Of a DNA stretch of 64,000 nt, positions 46,924 through 56,671 are shown in pieces (position 1 is the first letter of the stretch; each line of letters starts with the position of its first letter). Origin of the DNA: Thioploca ingrica. GTDB taxonomy: Bacteria > Pseudomonadota > Gammaproteobacteria > Beggiatoales > Beggiatoaceae. Where the stretch lies: the NCBI GenBank assembly GCA_000828835.1, contig AP014633.1, forward strand, positions 1,612,001 to 1,676,000. The letters run 5' to 3'. The notes beneath the pieces were generated by a model, which was not told the origin of the DNA, did not search any database, and saw only the letters and a program-made list of their open reading frames with translations. Made by a program: the position numbers and the translations under genes.

Positions 46924-47017
46924 CTAAATGGTTACCCAGAAAGATTGTTTTTACAATTTTTGCCGCCACGTATAATTCTTATTTTCCAACTTTAACTTAA
47001 CGGAGTTAGTCATTCGA

Positions 47018-47449
47018 ATGGCCATTGAACGTACTTTATCGATTATTAAACCGGATGCCGTCGCTAAAAATGTTATTGGTGAAATTTACGCTCGCTTTGA
47101 AAAAGCCGGGTTACGCATTATCGCTGCGAAAATGTTACATCTCTCTCGTGAACAAGCCGAAGGTTTTTATGCAGTACACCAACAACGCCCGTTTTTTAAA
47201 GATTTGGTTGATTTCATGATTTCTGGACCGGTTATGGTGCAAGTTTTGGAAGGTGAAAATGCTATCCAAGTTAATCGAGATTTAATGGGTGCTACTGATC
47301 CACGGAAAGCCGCGCTGGGAACGATACGCGCTGATTTTGCTAACACCGTTGATGAAAATGCAGTTCATGGTTCTGATGGTCTAGAGACGGCAAAAACCGA
47401 AGTGGATTATTTTTTCAGTACCCAAGAAATTTGTAATCGAACCCGGTAA
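47018..47449 (+). CDS. ndk: Nucleoside diphosphate kinase
   Basis: Cytoplasmic enzyme that transfers the gamma phosphate from ATP to nucleoside diphosphates via a phosphohistidine. The active-site His117 lies in NAVHGSDG, the classical NDK signature. [10 protein letters not shown] at the N-terminus and [15 protein letters not shown] are also canonical. The length of 143 residues is standard. A ggag ribosome site precedes the ATG. The following order rlmN-pilW-rodZ-ispG is the conserved gammaproteobacterial cluster. Confidence 0.98.
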   Translation: MAIERTLSIIKPDAVAKNVIGEIYARFEKAGLRIIAAKMLHLSREQAEGFYAVHQQRPFFKDLVDFMISGPVMVQVLEGENAIQVNRDLMGATDPRKAALGTIRADFANTVDENAVHGSDGLETAKTEVDYFFSTQEICNRTR

Positions 47450-47488
47450 TGAGTATAGAATCTTTCAATAAGAGATAAAACGCTCAAG

Positions 47489-48574
47489 ATGAGCACAATG
47501 ATTAATCTGCTCAATTTAGATCGACAAGATTTGGAGGCATTTTTTCTTAGCTTGGGTGAAAAACCATTCCGCGCTGGACAAGTGATGAAATGGATTCATC
47601 AACAAGGCATTGTCGATTTTGAGGCGATGACTAATTTGAGTAAAGCATTGCGGCAACGTCTACAAGAAAGTGCTTATGTATCCTTACCTCAAGTTCGGTT
47701 GACGCAAACTTCACGAGATGGTACCCGCAAATGGTTATTACAAATAGATGATGATAATTGTATTGAAACCGTGTTTATTCCTGAGCTTGATCGAAGTACT
47801 TTGTGTGTTTCTTCACAGGTGGGTTGTGCGCTTGATTGCCGCTTTTGTGCCACTGCCCGACAAGGATTTAATCGCAATCTCAGTGTTGCCGAAATCGTCG
47901 CGCAACTCTGGTTAGCAGAACACAGTCTGCGGGCTGAAGGATATCTTTCTCAAGAACATGGACGTGTTATCACCAATGTGGTTATGATGGGAATGGGAGA
48001 ACCTTTAACCAATTTTAATAATGTTGTCAAAGCGATACGTTTGATGATGGACGATTTTAGTTATGGATTATCATGGCGACGTATTACGCTGAGCACAGCG
48101 GGAATTGTCCCCGCATTAGCTCGCTTACAAGAACAATGTCCGGTTAATTTAGCTATTTCCTTACATGCACCGACAGATAGTTTACGTGATCAACTGGTTC
48201 CGATTAATAAAAAATATCCATTGGCCAAATTAATGGCAGCTTGTCGTGATTATGTGAAAGTAGATCCGCGGTGTAGAATCACGTTTGAATATGTCATGCT
48301 CAAAGATATCAATGATCATCCTGATCAGGCTAAAGCTTTAGTTAAGTTATTAAGTCATCTTCCAGCCAAGGTTAATCTCATTCCATTTAATCCCTTTCCA
48401 GATACTGACTATCAATGTTCATTACCTAACCGGATAGAAGCGTTTCGTGATATTCTTATGCAGGCACGGTTTGTAACCGTAACCCGAAAGACTCGAGGTG
48501 ATGATATTGACGCTGCTTGTGGACAATTGGCAGGAAAAGTGCTAGATAGGCGGCGCCGACAGCTTAAATTTTAA
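47489..48574 (+). CDS. rlmN: Dual-specificity 23S rRNA/tRNA adenine-C2 methyltransferase
   Basis: Radical-SAM enzyme that methylates A2503 of 23S rRNA and A37 of some tRNAs. The CxxxCxxC cluster motif is present as CALDCRFC (Cys113, 117, 120) and the downstream methyl-carrier cysteine is in DAACGQLAG near residue 346. MMGMGEPL and the [13 protein letters not shown] segment are typical. The length of 361 residues is normal. The ATG at 47489 follows a weak ribosome site; another in-frame ATG lies at 47498. pilW follows by 23 bases. Confidence 0.97.
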   Translation: MSTMINLLNLDRQDLEAFFLSLGEKPFRAGQVMKWIHQQGIVDFEAMTNLSKALRQRLQESAYVSLPQVRLTQTSRDGTRKWLLQIDDDNCIETVFIPELDRSTLCVSSQVGCALDCRFCATARQGFNRNLSVAEIVAQLWLAEHSLRAEGYLSQEHGRVITNVVMMGMGEPLTNFNNVVKAIRLMMDDFSYGLSWRRITLSTAGIVPALARLQEQCPVNLAISLHAPTDSLRDQLVPINKKYPLAKLMAACRDYVKVDPRCRITFEYVMLKDINDHPDQAKALVKLLSHLPAKVNLIPFNPFPDTDYQCSLPNRIEAFRDILMQARFVTVTRKTRGDDIDAACGQLAGKVLDRRRRQLKF

Positions 48575-48597
48575 TTAAGCCGGGAGCCTAAAGAAAT

Positions 48598-49353
48598 ATG
48601 AGACAAAAATGGTTAGGTATGGGGTGTTTGTTAGGGTTAATGCTATTAAGCGCCTGTAGTCGAAATATTGAGGAAAACAATCATCCCCCTGGTGAAGAAG
48701 CCGCCGAAATTAATCTCCAATTGGGAGTAGAATATATGCGGCGCGGTCGAAATGATATTGCACTCAATCGACTCACTAAGGCATTAAAACTGGATGATAA
48801 TTATGCCGATGCGCATAATGCCATCGCCGTATTATATGAGCGTTTGGGATTAAATGCAGATGCCGAGCAACACTATCAAAGGGCCACTGCGCTCAAACCC
48901 AACGACTCCGATATTTATAATAATTATGGTCAATTCTTGTGTAAACAAAAACATTGGGAAGAGGCCAACCAAGCTTTTCTTAAAGCTTTAGAGAATCCGG
49001 TGTATCAAACCCCAGAAATTCCTTATACTAATGCTGGGTTGTGTGCTTTACATAATAATAATATTAGCCAAGCTGAAACTTATTTTCGGCAAGCTTTACA
49101 GTCAAATTCTAAATTTGCCAGCGCACTTTATCAAATGGCTCAATTGAACTACGAACAAAAACATTATCAGACTGCTCGTGATTATTTGACACGTTATGAA
49201 TCAGTGGCACAAGACACGCCAGAAACATTGTGGTTAGGTATTCGCATTGCGCGAGAACTGAATAAACCAGAGGTGGAAGCCAACTATGTCCATCGGTTAC
49301 GTCGAAATTTTCCCGATGCGGTGCAAACCCAGTTACTTAATCGATCAGAATAG
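48598..49353 (+). CDS. pilW: Type IV pilus biogenesis lipoprotein PilW (TPR protein)
   Basis: Outer-membrane lipoprotein that helps assemble or stabilise the PilQ secretin. The signal sequence ends in the lipobox MLLSAC (Cys20). At least five tetratricopeptide repeats follow (about 40-240), for example INLQLGVEYMRRGRNDIALN, DAHNAIAVLYERLGLNADAEQ and FASALYQMAQLNYEQKHY. The family is also called PilF. The gene sits between rlmN and rodZ as in most gammaproteobacteria. Other pilus genes are not in this window; the gene predicts twitching or gliding motility. Confidence 0.93.
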   Translation: MRQKWLGMGCLLGLMLLSACSRNIEENNHPPGEEAAEINLQLGVEYMRRGRNDIALNRLTKALKLDDNYADAHNAIAVLYERLGLNADAEQHYQRATALKPNDSDIYNNYGQFLCKQKHWEEANQAFLKALENPVYQTPEIPYTNAGLCALHNNNISQAETYFRQALQSNSKFASALYQMAQLNYEQKHYQTARDYLTRYESVAQDTPETLWLGIRIARELNKPEVEANYVHRLRRNFPDAVQTQLLNRSE

Positions 49354-49454
49354 CTATGAAGTACAATTATTTGCAACAAATTGAAAGTTCAGCCAACTTT
49401 TTAAGTACTGAAATCTTCCGCATTTATTATTCTCGTATTCCCAAAGAGGTTGAT

Positions 49455-51128
49455 ATGAACGCAACAAGTATTCACGGTTCTCAGTTTTATTTAGATAATC
49501 AGCATAATCCTGATAACCAGAATGAAACTCAAGAATCGGCTCTTACTCAAAAGCCACTGCATTTGGTAGAACCACCGCTTGACCAAAACCCTAAAGATAA
49601 TAAAGATCGGACGAATTTGTCAGCAGAGAATCTTAACCAAGACCCAGTTGATACCATGCTTACTTCTAGACAAGAACATAACATTTATTCTATCGATAAC
49701 CCAGAAAATGAGGTTACTGCTTATTATGATCCAGCCGTAGGAGAGTCGGTCAATTTATCTCACCCACAAGCAACTAACAACTCAGAAATAGCTTACAATA
49801 CAGTTAGTTCTGCTACCAAACCCGATCATGACCAGCCGGTGTCAGAGTCGGATAGTAAGGTACCAGAAGAAGAAACCGCTGAACTAGTGAGGATAGATAA
49901 TGATAAAATTGAGGTAGAATATGCTTCGGTTAATTCAATGGGAATAGATGATAACCCAATCAGAGTGAAATTTGATTCTGTAATGGAACAAGTAGCAGTA
50001 GAAGAAAAAGATGTAGATATAGATAGAGCCACTTTGGTTGAACCTGTGGGGATAGCAGATGACCAAACTGAGATAAAGGTTGATTCTTTAGCCCATATTG
50101 AAGAACAACGTCAGTTGGAAAAAGAAGCTTTATATGAAAATACCTTTAGTTTATTTCATAAGCTAGCTACACCGGAAAAAGATCTGACTTTAACAACTGA
50201 AGAAACTGCTTCTGCAACGGCAGCTAAAGAACCAAAAGTAGAATCCTTAGATACTGCTACGATGAAGGCCGGGGCTTATTTGTCTTCAGAACGGGAAAAA
50301 AACAAATTATCAGTTCAACAAGTGGCTGATAAACTTTATTTAGATGTCAATCTCATTAAAGCATTGGAAGCGGATAATTATGAGCAACTACCTCCACCGA
50401 TTTTTATCCGGGGATATATTCGTAATTACGCAAAATTATTAGAAATTCCGGCAGAGCCCATTTTAACCGCTTATGAACGCAGTGGACAAGCAGCGATTTC
50501 AACCCCGGTTATCACCCCACAATTAACGCCGAAAAAACAAACCAATAGTAGTGATTGGCGGTTTAAAGCGGTTACTTATACCATTATTATTACTTTAATG
50601 ATGTTAATGGCGTTATGGCAATATTATCCGACTTCAATTTCTGAGTCTCAAGAAGCGGTTAATGCACCAGATGCTCCCGCTTGGGAAAATTTTCAGCCTT
50701 TGGAAACACAACCAACCTATCCACCAGCCGTCGTTGAAACTAATCCGGCTGGCTCGTTAAATGCGCCAAAACCGTCTGAGGAAACTCAACCGGCTGTTGT
50801 TGCAACGACTCCCACAGAGGGAGTGTCTGAAACTCAGCCAGCCACCACCGAACCACCAGCAGCACCTGAGCCAAAATCTCAAAGTTTGCAGATCCATTTT
50901 AAACAATCGGTTTGGACACGACTGACTGATAGTAAAGGTAAAGTTCTTTACAATCAGACGGGTAAGAGTGGGGAAGTTTTCTCTATTCAAGAGGGAACCC
51001 CACCCTTTTATTTAAGTGTGGGTAACGAAGGGTTACAAGTTGAATATCAAGGAACTGTTAAAAATATCACCGCTTATCCTAAACAAAAAAATAAAAGCAA
51101 AACCTTTATTATTGGTGGTAATGAATAA
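49455..51128 (+). CDS. rodZ: RodZ-like cell-shape protein with a long N-terminal extension
   Basis: Membrane protein linking MreB to the cell wall. The conserved RodZ part begins near residue 270: an HTH domain (GAYLSSEREKNKLSVQQVAD, then YIRNYAKLLEI), a single membrane segment (TYTIIITLMMLMALWQYY), a Pro/Thr-rich periplasmic linker and the DUF4115 domain (residues about 475-550). The first ~270 residues are acidic, low-complexity and absent from typical RodZ, where the HTH is at the N-terminus. I chose the ATG at 49455 because agagg lies five bases upstream; an earlier ATG at 49356 is less supported. ispG begins directly after the stop. Confidence 0.85.
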   Translation: MNATSIHGSQFYLDNQHNPDNQNETQESALTQKPLHLVEPPLDQNPKDNKDRTNLSAENLNQDPVDTMLTSRQEHNIYSIDNPENEVTAYYDPAVGESVNLSHPQATNNSEIAYNTVSSATKPDHDQPVSESDSKVPEEETAELVRIDNDKIEVEYASVNSMGIDDNPIRVKFDSVMEQVAVEEKDVDIDRATLVEPVGIADDQTEIKVDSLAHIEEQRQLEKEALYENTFSLFHKLATPEKDLTLTTEETASATAAKEPKVESLDTATMKAGAYLSSEREKNKLSVQQVADKLYLDVNLIKALEADNYEQLPPPIFIRGYIRNYAKLLEIPAEPILTAYERSGQAAISTPVITPQLTPKKQTNSSDWRFKAVTYTIIITLMMLMALWQYYPTSISESQEAVNAPDAPAWENFQPLETQPTYPPAVVETNPAGSLNAPKPSEETQPAVVATTPTEGVSETQPATTEPPAAPEPKSQSLQIHFKQSVWTRLTDSKGKVLYNQTGKSGEVFSIQEGTPPFYLSVGNEGLQVEYQGTVKNITAYPKQKNKSKTFIIGGNE

Positions 51129-52223
51129 ATGTTCTCTCCGCTCAACCTGACTCGTCGTCAGTCTCGAAAGATTTATGTGGGTCAAGTCGCTGTTGGGGGA
51201 GATGCACCGATAACGGTACAAAGCATGACCAATACTAATACCCATCAGGTAGAAGAAACCGTGGCTCAAATTCGTGCTTTGCAACAGGTTGGCGCTGATA
51301 TTGTGCGGGTTTCGGTGCCGACTTTAGAAGCAGCAGACGCTTTTGGGAAAATCAAAGCGGCGGTTAATGTTCCCTTAGTGGCAGATATTCATTTCGATCA
51401 CCATATTGCCCTAAAAGTACTGGAATTAGGCGTAGATTGTTTGCGGATCAATCCTGGCAATATTGGGCGTCAAAACCGTGTCCAAGCGGTTATCAGTAGC
51501 GCCAAAGATAAGGGTGTCCCCATTCGAATTGGGGTCAATGCGGGTTCTCTCGAAAAAGATTTACAAAAAAAATATGGCGAACCGACCGCTGAAGCTTTAG
51601 TGGAATCGGCGTTACGTCATATTGACATTTTGGATAAACTCAATTTTTTTGATTTTAAAGTCAGCTTAAAAGCTTCGGAAATATTTATGACCGTAGCCGC
51701 TTATAGGCAATTAGCGACTCAAATTGAACAACCCTTACATTTAGGTATTACCGAAGCCGGCGGGTTTCGTTCTGGTGCCGTGAAGTCAGCGATTGGTCTA
51801 GGAATGCTGTTAGCAGAAGGGATTGGTGATACGATTCGCGTCTCTTTAGCGGCTGATCCGGTGGAAGAGATTAAAGTCGGATTTGATATCTTAAAAAGTT
51901 TACACTTACGGCAAAAAGGGATCAATTTAATTGCTTGTCCTTCTTGTTCAAGACAAAACTTTGATGTGATCAAAATCGTGAATGAATTAGAAAACCGTCT
52001 TGAAGATATTGTGCAACCCTTGGATGTTGCTGTCATGGGATGTGTTGTTAATGGTCCAGGGGAAGCGCGCGCTGCCCAGATTGGTATAACCGGTGGAACA
52101 CCTCATCATCTGTTATACCTGAATGGTAAGCCGGTGGGTAAAACCAACAGTGAAGAGTTAGTCGATGAATTAGAAAGAATGATACGAACTCAAATTCACC
52201 CGCAAGCGAGTATCAATAACTAA
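51129..52223 (+). CDS. ispG: 4-hydroxy-3-methylbut-2-enyl diphosphate synthase
   Basis: Penultimate enzyme of the MEP isoprenoid pathway, also called GcpE; it reductively opens MEcPP using a 4Fe-4S cluster. Cluster ligands appear in [10 protein letters not shown] and [10 protein letters not shown]. The TIM-barrel start is [23 protein letters not shown], with [10 protein letters not shown]. The length of 364 residues is normal. The ATG directly follows the rodZ stop. Together with ispA it supplies isoprenoids for quinones and cell wall. The expected next gene, hisS, is missing here. Confidence 0.97.
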   Translation: MFSPLNLTRRQSRKIYVGQVAVGGDAPITVQSMTNTNTHQVEETVAQIRALQQVGADIVRVSVPTLEAADAFGKIKAAVNVPLVADIHFDHHIALKVLELGVDCLRINPGNIGRQNRVQAVISSAKDKGVPIRIGVNAGSLEKDLQKKYGEPTAEALVESALRHIDILDKLNFFDFKVSLKASEIFMTVAAYRQLATQIEQPLHLGITEAGGFRSGAVKSAIGLGMLLAEGIGDTIRVSLAADPVEEIKVGFDILKSLHLRQKGINLIACPSCSRQNFDVIKIVNELENRLEDIVQPLDVAVMGCVVNGPGEARAAQIGITGGTPHHLLYLNGKPVGKTNSEELVDELERMIRTQIHPQASINN

Positions 52224-52243
52224 ACTGTGGTGGGAATCAACGG

Positions 52244-52927
52244 GTGCAAAATTGGAAGTTAGCTAGAAGCCGATCTTACTGGTATTTAGGTCTCGTAAGT
52301 GCGATTGCGGTACTGGGAGTGACTATAGCATTCAGTGTCTTATCACCGCAGCTATTTTATTCCCCGAATCTAATTCACCTGACTTATGAAACAATAGCTC
52401 AGACTCAAAGTAATCCAATAAAAGAAGTTTTACAAAATTTACAACTACCGTGGCAAAATCCAATAACTTCCACCCAAAAATTTGAAACCACACCCACTAC
52501 TTCACCGGCTGCTCAAGCCTTTGCTGCTGGGCTATGGAGCGGACAACAAATTTTACTGGGAAATGATAACCCGATTTTACCGCAATTACTCTCACCTCCC
52601 TTAAAGGAACTGAGTTGGCTACAAACCAGATGGAAGGGTGATTTCGAGTTAGGACAATGGATTTTATTGTTATGGACAGTAACCCAAGTTTCACCTCCAT
52701 TAACAGATACTTTTTGGGATAAACAAAAACAAATTTTTATTCATTTTCAAGCTGACTTCTCTACTACTAATCAATCTTCTGCTGTAGAAACGCAACGGGT
52801 CACCTCTGCGCTGAAATTCATTAAGCCATTTATTGAAAAAGTACCTTTACCCGCTAAACAAGAACCGCAATTATATGACCAATTAGGTAGAGAATTAGCT
52901 TTTATGATGGACAATTTGTCTCCTTAA
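52244..52927 (+). CDS. Hypothetical membrane-anchored protein
   Basis: A 227-residue protein of unrecognised family. The start is GTG at 52244, with gtggtggg nearby as a weak ribosome site. A single hydrophobic segment (about 11-32, YWYLGLVSAIAVLGVTIAFSVL) near the N-terminus suggests an inner-membrane anchor with the rest in the periplasm; the exterior part is rich in Gln, Thr and Pro with repeated W (WLQTRW, WILLLW). It occupies the position usually held by hisS or yfgM in this cluster, and may be a divergent YfgM-like protein, but no TPR pattern is evident. Confidence 0.6.
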   Translation: MQNWKLARSRSYWYLGLVSAIAVLGVTIAFSVLSPQLFYSPNLIHLTYETIAQTQSNPIKEVLQNLQLPWQNPITSTQKFETTPTTSPAAQAFAAGLWSGQQILLGNDNPILPQLLSPPLKELSWLQTRWKGDFELGQWILLLWTVTQVSPPLTDTFWDKQKQIFIHFQADFSTTNQSSAVETQRVTSALKFIKPFIEKVPLPAKQEPQLYDQLGRELAFMMDNLSP

Positions 52928-53106
52928 AACTAATTGCTTTATCAACCCATTGGAGTAGGGTACGTTTTCTCGTAAATTAGTGTCCTGTACAAAGGCTTTA
53001 AACTGAGAAATGATTAGCAAAAATCATCGACATTGCTAATCAATTCTGTTAACTTCATTTTACCTCATATCGAATTCACATTAACCCAATTTTCAGGAGA
53101 ATGTCT

Positions 53107-53922
53107 ATGAGATTAATTGTATTGAGTCATTTTGTTTGGTTACTATTTTTCAATGCCACTGTTTTTGCAGAAATTAAAGGTGAAGGCATAGACTATACCG
53201 CCAATGGAACGACCTTAAAGGGATATTTAGCCTATGATGATGCGATTAAAGGCCAACGACCCGGTATATTAGTTGTTCATGAATGGTGGGGACACAATGA
53301 ATATGCACGTAAACGGGCACGAATGCTAGCAGAATTGGGCTACGTTGCACTCGCAGTAGATATGTACGGTGACGGTAAAACCGCTGCTCATCCGAAGCAA
53401 GCTGGAGAATTTGCTCAAGCATTACTCAATAATATGGAAACGGCTCAAAATCGTTTTATAGCTGCACTCGAATTGATTAAAAAACAACAATCAGTCGATG
53501 CGACTAAAATAGCGGCGATTGGCTATTGTTTAGGTGGCGGTATTGTATTAACTATGGCTCGGAATGGAGTTGACTTAGCTGGGGTTGCTAGTTTTCATGG
53601 CAGTTTAACGACCAAGGAACCCGCTAAGCCTGGAAAAGTAAAAGCGAAAGTATTGGTATTTCATGGTGAAGCGGATGAATTTGTTACGGCTGAACAGGTT
53701 AAGGCTTTTCAAGCCGAAATGAAAAATGCTCAAGTTGATTTAGAATTAGTAACTTATCCGGGTGTTAAACACAGTTTTACTAATCCCGAAGCGGATAACT
53801 TGGCGAAGAAATTTGATTTACCTTTGGCTTATAATGAAGCAGCCGATAAAGATTCCTGGGCAAAATTACAGGTATTTTTCAAGCAGATCTTTGCAAATTT
53901 CTCCGCATCAAAAAATAAATAA
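53107..53922 (+). CDS. Exported dienelactone hydrolase family protein
   Basis: Periplasmic alpha/beta hydrolase of 271 residues. The signal peptide (1-21, ending VFA) directs export, unlike the cytoplasmic paralogue at 10366. The nucleophile is Cys141 in GYCLGGG, the classical DLH elbow; His222 in KHSFTNP and Asp190 (HGEADEF) are likely triad members. HEWWG is at 58-62. I chose the ATG at 53107, six bases after aggaga; an ATG at 53101 directly abuts that site. The gene precedes moaC by 15 bases. The substrate is unknown. Confidence 0.88.
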   Translation: MRLIVLSHFVWLLFFNATVFAEIKGEGIDYTANGTTLKGYLAYDDAIKGQRPGILVVHEWWGHNEYARKRARMLAELGYVALAVDMYGDGKTAAHPKQAGEFAQALLNNMETAQNRFIAALELIKKQQSVDATKIAAIGYCLGGGIVLTMARNGVDLAGVASFHGSLTTKEPAKPGKVKAKVLVFHGEADEFVTAEQVKAFQAEMKNAQVDLELVTYPGVKHSFTNPEADNLAKKFDLPLAYNEAADKDSWAKLQVFFKQIFANFSASKNK

Positions 53923-53937
53923 CCGAAAAAATACCTA

Positions 53938-54414
53938 ATGAACCAACTTACCCACTTTAATCAAGCCGGTGAAGCCCATATGGTAAATGTCGGGGACAAA
54001 GTGAGTACTGACCGTATTGCGGTTGCTGAAGGTAAAATTACCATGCAGCCTGAAACTTTGAGCCTAATCATGGCCGGTGGACACAAAAAAGGTGATGTGT
54101 TAGGTATTGCTCGAATTGCGGGCATTATGGCTGCTAAGAAAACCAGTGATTTGATTCCCCTTTGTCACCCCCTGATGTTAACTCAGGTCAGCGTTGATTT
54201 AATGCCTTTACCAGAACATAATGCCGTCTACTGTCAAGCGACAGTTAAAACCACGGGCACCACCGGCGTGGAAATGGAAGCATTGATGAGCGTGCAAATG
54301 GCTTTACTTACCATTTACGATATGTGTAAAGCCGTTGACCGTGGTATGACCCTGGAACAAATTCGCTTGCAAAAGAAGTCTGGTGGTAAATCAGGTACTT
54401 GGGAAAGAAAATAA
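53938..54414 (+). CDS. moaC: Cyclic pyranopterin monophosphate synthase
   Basis: Second enzyme in molybdenum-cofactor biosynthesis; with MoaA it makes cyclic pyranopterin monophosphate. Conserved motifs include [18 protein letters not shown], the [18 protein letters not shown] stretch, PLCHPL and [11 protein letters not shown] with [11 protein letters not shown]. The length of 158 residues is typical. Here moaC is alone rather than with moaA, moaB, moaD or moaE. Moco may serve molybdoenzymes such as nitrate reductases, or the FhcB-type fold in this window, but the latter link is speculative. Confidence 0.97.
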   Translation: MNQLTHFNQAGEAHMVNVGDKVSTDRIAVAEGKITMQPETLSLIMAGGHKKGDVLGIARIAGIMAAKKTSDLIPLCHPLMLTQVSVDLMPLPEHNAVYCQATVKTTGTTGVEMEALMSVQMALLTIYDMCKAVDRGMTLEQIRLQKKSGGKSGTWERK

Positions 54415-54459
54415 CATTTTATTCAACTTAACTTAATTGGCTTTAAAAGGAGACAATTT

Positions 54460-54696
54460 ATGTCAGAACCTGTTTGTGCTCAAAAATCCCCTTATGTTCT
54501 TGAAGTAAAACCGGGTACCTACTATTGGTGCGCTTGTGGTAAATCCGCTGACCAGCCTTTTTGCGATGGTTCTCATGCCGGCACGGGTTTTTCACCGGTG
54601 GAGTTAGATCTCACTGAAAAAACGACAGTAAAATTTTGTGGCTGTAAGCGGACTAAAGATGCCCCCCGTTGTGATGGTTCACACAAAAATCTATAA
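54460..54696 (+). CDS. Two-CDGSH iron-sulfur domain protein
   Basis: Small protein of 78 residues carrying two CDGSH motifs: CACGKSADQPFCDGSH and CGCKRTKDAPRCDGSH, each with the three Cys and one His that bind a 2Fe-2S cluster in mitoNEET-type proteins. A strong aaaagga ribosome site precedes the ATG. Two clusters in one chain is the layout of MiNT-like proteins, with proposed roles in iron or redox homeostasis. No signal peptide is seen. It follows moaC by 45 bases and may be co-transcribed. Confidence 0.9.
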   Translation: MSEPVCAQKSPYVLEVKPGTYYWCACGKSADQPFCDGSHAGTGFSPVELDLTEKTTVKFCGCKRTKDAPRCDGSHKNL

Positions 54697-54733
54697 AAAT
54701 TATTGTTGAACCAGCGATAATTTTTTATTGGTG

Positions 54734-54770
54734 CTGTTTCGGGAAATACTGACTTTTAGTCCCGAAACAG
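54734..54770. terminator. Hairpin between convergent genes
   Basis: ctgtttcggg (54734-54743) pairs perfectly with cccgaaacag (54761-54770). Read on the minus strand it is followed by caccaataaaaaattatc, A-rich rather than T-rich, and on the plus strand by ttcaagc, so it is not a classic rho-independent terminator but could mark the end of both units. Confidence 0.5.
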
Positions 54771-54814
54771 TTCAAGCTAAACCAGAATCGATGCGGTTAA
54801 ACCAACAGAAACAA

Positions 54815-56125
54815 TTAGGTTATTGCCTTTTTGGTCATGTTTCTTCTTTGTTGTTGGTGATGAGGTAGCGGTTGATTACGGTGGCTATTGCTCTTCCGTT
54901 TAGAAGCCTCTTGAAAGTAACTATGGCGAGATGCCTCATAATGATAGGGTTTACGTTTGGGTTTTTTAGCAAACCGGTGCAGCGAACGGGTCGGTTCTAG
55001 ACCAGGAATAATATAGCGTGGAACTGACTGACCAGTATAACGTTCAATCCGCTCGAGATGAAGAACATCATCCGGTAATGCAAAAGAAATAGCCGTACCC
55101 AGAGCACCAGCCCGTCCGGTGCGACCAATACGGTGAACATAATCTTCGGCAAAACGCGGTAAATCAAAATTAATCACATGACTGATACTCGTAACGTCAA
55201 TTCCCCGTGCGGCGACATCCGTTGCTACCAATAAGCGCAACTTCCCACGACGTAAATTCGTTAACGTCCGATTCCGGGCAGATTGTTTCATATCACCATG
55301 GAGTGCAGCCGCTGCATGTCCTTGTGCAATCAGCTTCTGAGCGAGGGCATGTGCACCTTGTTTAGTTGCCGAAAAAATAATCGCTTGTTTAACCGCCTTA
55401 TCACCGACGAGATGTTCCAACAATCGATTTTTATGATCGAGATCATCAGCAATATGTAAACGTTGTTCAATGTTTTGTTGAGTGGGTTGAGTTTCGATTT
55501 GAATCCGTTCGGGATTTTTAAGTAAACTGTTGGCTAATTTAGCGAGTTCATTATCCCAGGTTGCTGTAAATAAGAGAGTTTGCCGTTCAATGGGTGTCAG
55601 GGCAGCAATTTTATTCACTTCACTAACAAATCCCATATCTAACATCCGATCCGCTTCGTCAAGTATCAGCATATTAACTGCTGACAAATCAATACTTCTA
55701 CGTTCCAAATGATCAATTAATCGACCGGGGGTGGCGATGACAATATCAACTCGTCGAGATAACCCTTTTAATTGGGGTTCGTAAGGCATCCCACCAACGA
55801 GGCTCACACTATAAAAACGGAGATTTTTGCCATAATTACGAACAGATTGACTCACTTGATTAGCTAATTCCCGGGTCGGAGTTAAAACTAGTATAAATGG
55901 TTTACCATACTGTTTTTTTGAGAACGGGTGAATACAAAGACGTTGTAATGCCGGTAACACAAAAGAAGCCGTTTTGCCAGTGCCGGTGTGGGCAGACGCG
56001 ATCAGATCATGACCGGCTAGTATTGTGGGTATGGCTTGTGATTGAATGGGTGTTGGGGTGATATAACCACATTGTTGTATCGCTTTAAGAATAGCAGGAT
56101 TTAACTGAAATACTTCAAAAGACAC
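54815..56125 (-). CDS. rhlE: DEAD-box ATP-dependent RNA helicase (RhlE type)
   Basis: Cytoplasmic RNA helicase for ribosome assembly or RNA decay. Motifs: Q motif (GYITPTPIQSQ), Walker A HTGTGKT, DEAD in LILDEADRMLDMG, motif III as TAT (LLFTATW; SAT is usual), motif IV IFSATKQG and motif VI HRIGRTGRAG. A basic, His/Arg-rich tail (about 395-436) is typical of RhlE. I chose GTG at 56125, with agaggaaa upstream, over an in-frame ATG at 56182; this gives 436 residues. Confidence 0.92.
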   Translation of the reverse strand: MSFEVFQLNPAILKAIQQCGYITPTPIQSQAIPTILAGHDLIASAHTGTGKTASFVLPALQRLCIHPFSKKQYGKPFILVLTPTRELANQVSQSVRNYGKNLRFYSVSLVGGMPYEPQLKGLSRRVDIVIATPGRLIDHLERRSIDLSAVNMLILDEADRMLDMGFVSEVNKIAALTPIERQTLLFTATWDNELAKLANSLLKNPERIQIETQPTQQNIEQRLHIADDLDHKNRLLEHLVGDKAVKQAIIFSATKQGAHALAQKLIAQGHAAAALHGDMKQSARNRTLTNLRRGKLRLLVATDVAARGIDVTSISHVINFDLPRFAEDYVHRIGRTGRAGALGTAISFALPDDVLHLERIERYTGQSVPRYIIPGLEPTRSLHRFAKKPKRKPYHYEASRHSYFQEASKRKSNSHRNQPLPHHQQQRRNMTKKAIT

Positions 56126-56671
56126 AGAATTTCCTCTTGTTAGGAACAAAGAAATTGATTGCTTGCTTTGTCCATTGCGCATGAAATTGAAACTGGTTGC
56201 ATCAAAAATAGCTCGATGATACGCAGGAAATTAAAAGCACTGTATTCAAATTATGAACAATTAGTAAGAAAGAATAGCTTCAACTTTCCTTGTTACACAG
56301 TTGAATTTATCTCTCAATAATGAGAGTAAAAAAATTTATTGGTAAAATAATTTCATATTCTATATGAAATAGTGTTATATCTCAAATAACTTATCTTTAA
56401 ATCAATTTAAAGCAGAAAGGAATAAAGGGTCATTTTCTTAAGAATGGAATTAATTTGGAGATACTCATTAATTAGCCGGTAGCCTGGATGAAACGAAGTG
56501 AAATCCAGGAGAGAGAGTGCTGCCTCACTGGATTCCGCTTGTTCCATCCAATCTATGTTTGCTCTACCTAGTTAATCTCAATTTGTGCTTGATTACTAAA
56601 AATTTAATGGTTATGCTTTATTCTAACTAGGTTACCTAACTTAGGAGTCTTATTAGGTTATTTACCTTATT
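56126..56671. other. Intergenic region between divergent genes
   Basis: The DNA is very AT-rich and includes the inverted repeat at 56485-56550. No further gene is recognised. It must contain the promoters for rhlE and the DUF262 gene. Confidence 0.45.
56485..56550. repeat. 66-bp imperfect inverted repeat (cctggat...atccagg type)
   Basis: tggatgaaacgaagtgaaat, extended by ccag (56485-56508), pairs imperfectly with the reverse complement of ctggattccgcttgttccat, extended by cca (56528-56550). Phrases of this kind are common dispersed intergenic repeats in bacteria. Confidence 0.6.

Larger units (their letters stand above)
46308..47017. other. 710-base intergenic region with a repeat
   Basis: This interval between the receiver-kinase and ndk contains the nested inverted repeat at 46698-46812 and a possible promoter for ndk. 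Short open frames near 46491 and 46694 are not convincing genes. The last 20 bases hold the ndk ribosome-binding site (ggag). Confidence 0.5.

Noticed and set aside
49356-49454. RodZ start at 49356
   Set aside because: No ribosome site is seen, whereas agagg precedes the ATG at 49455; the intervening residues do not match any domain.
54734-54770. Attachment site or repeat
   Set aside because: It is a single perfect hairpin with no other copy or integrase nearby; the end-of-unit hairpin interpretation is simpler.
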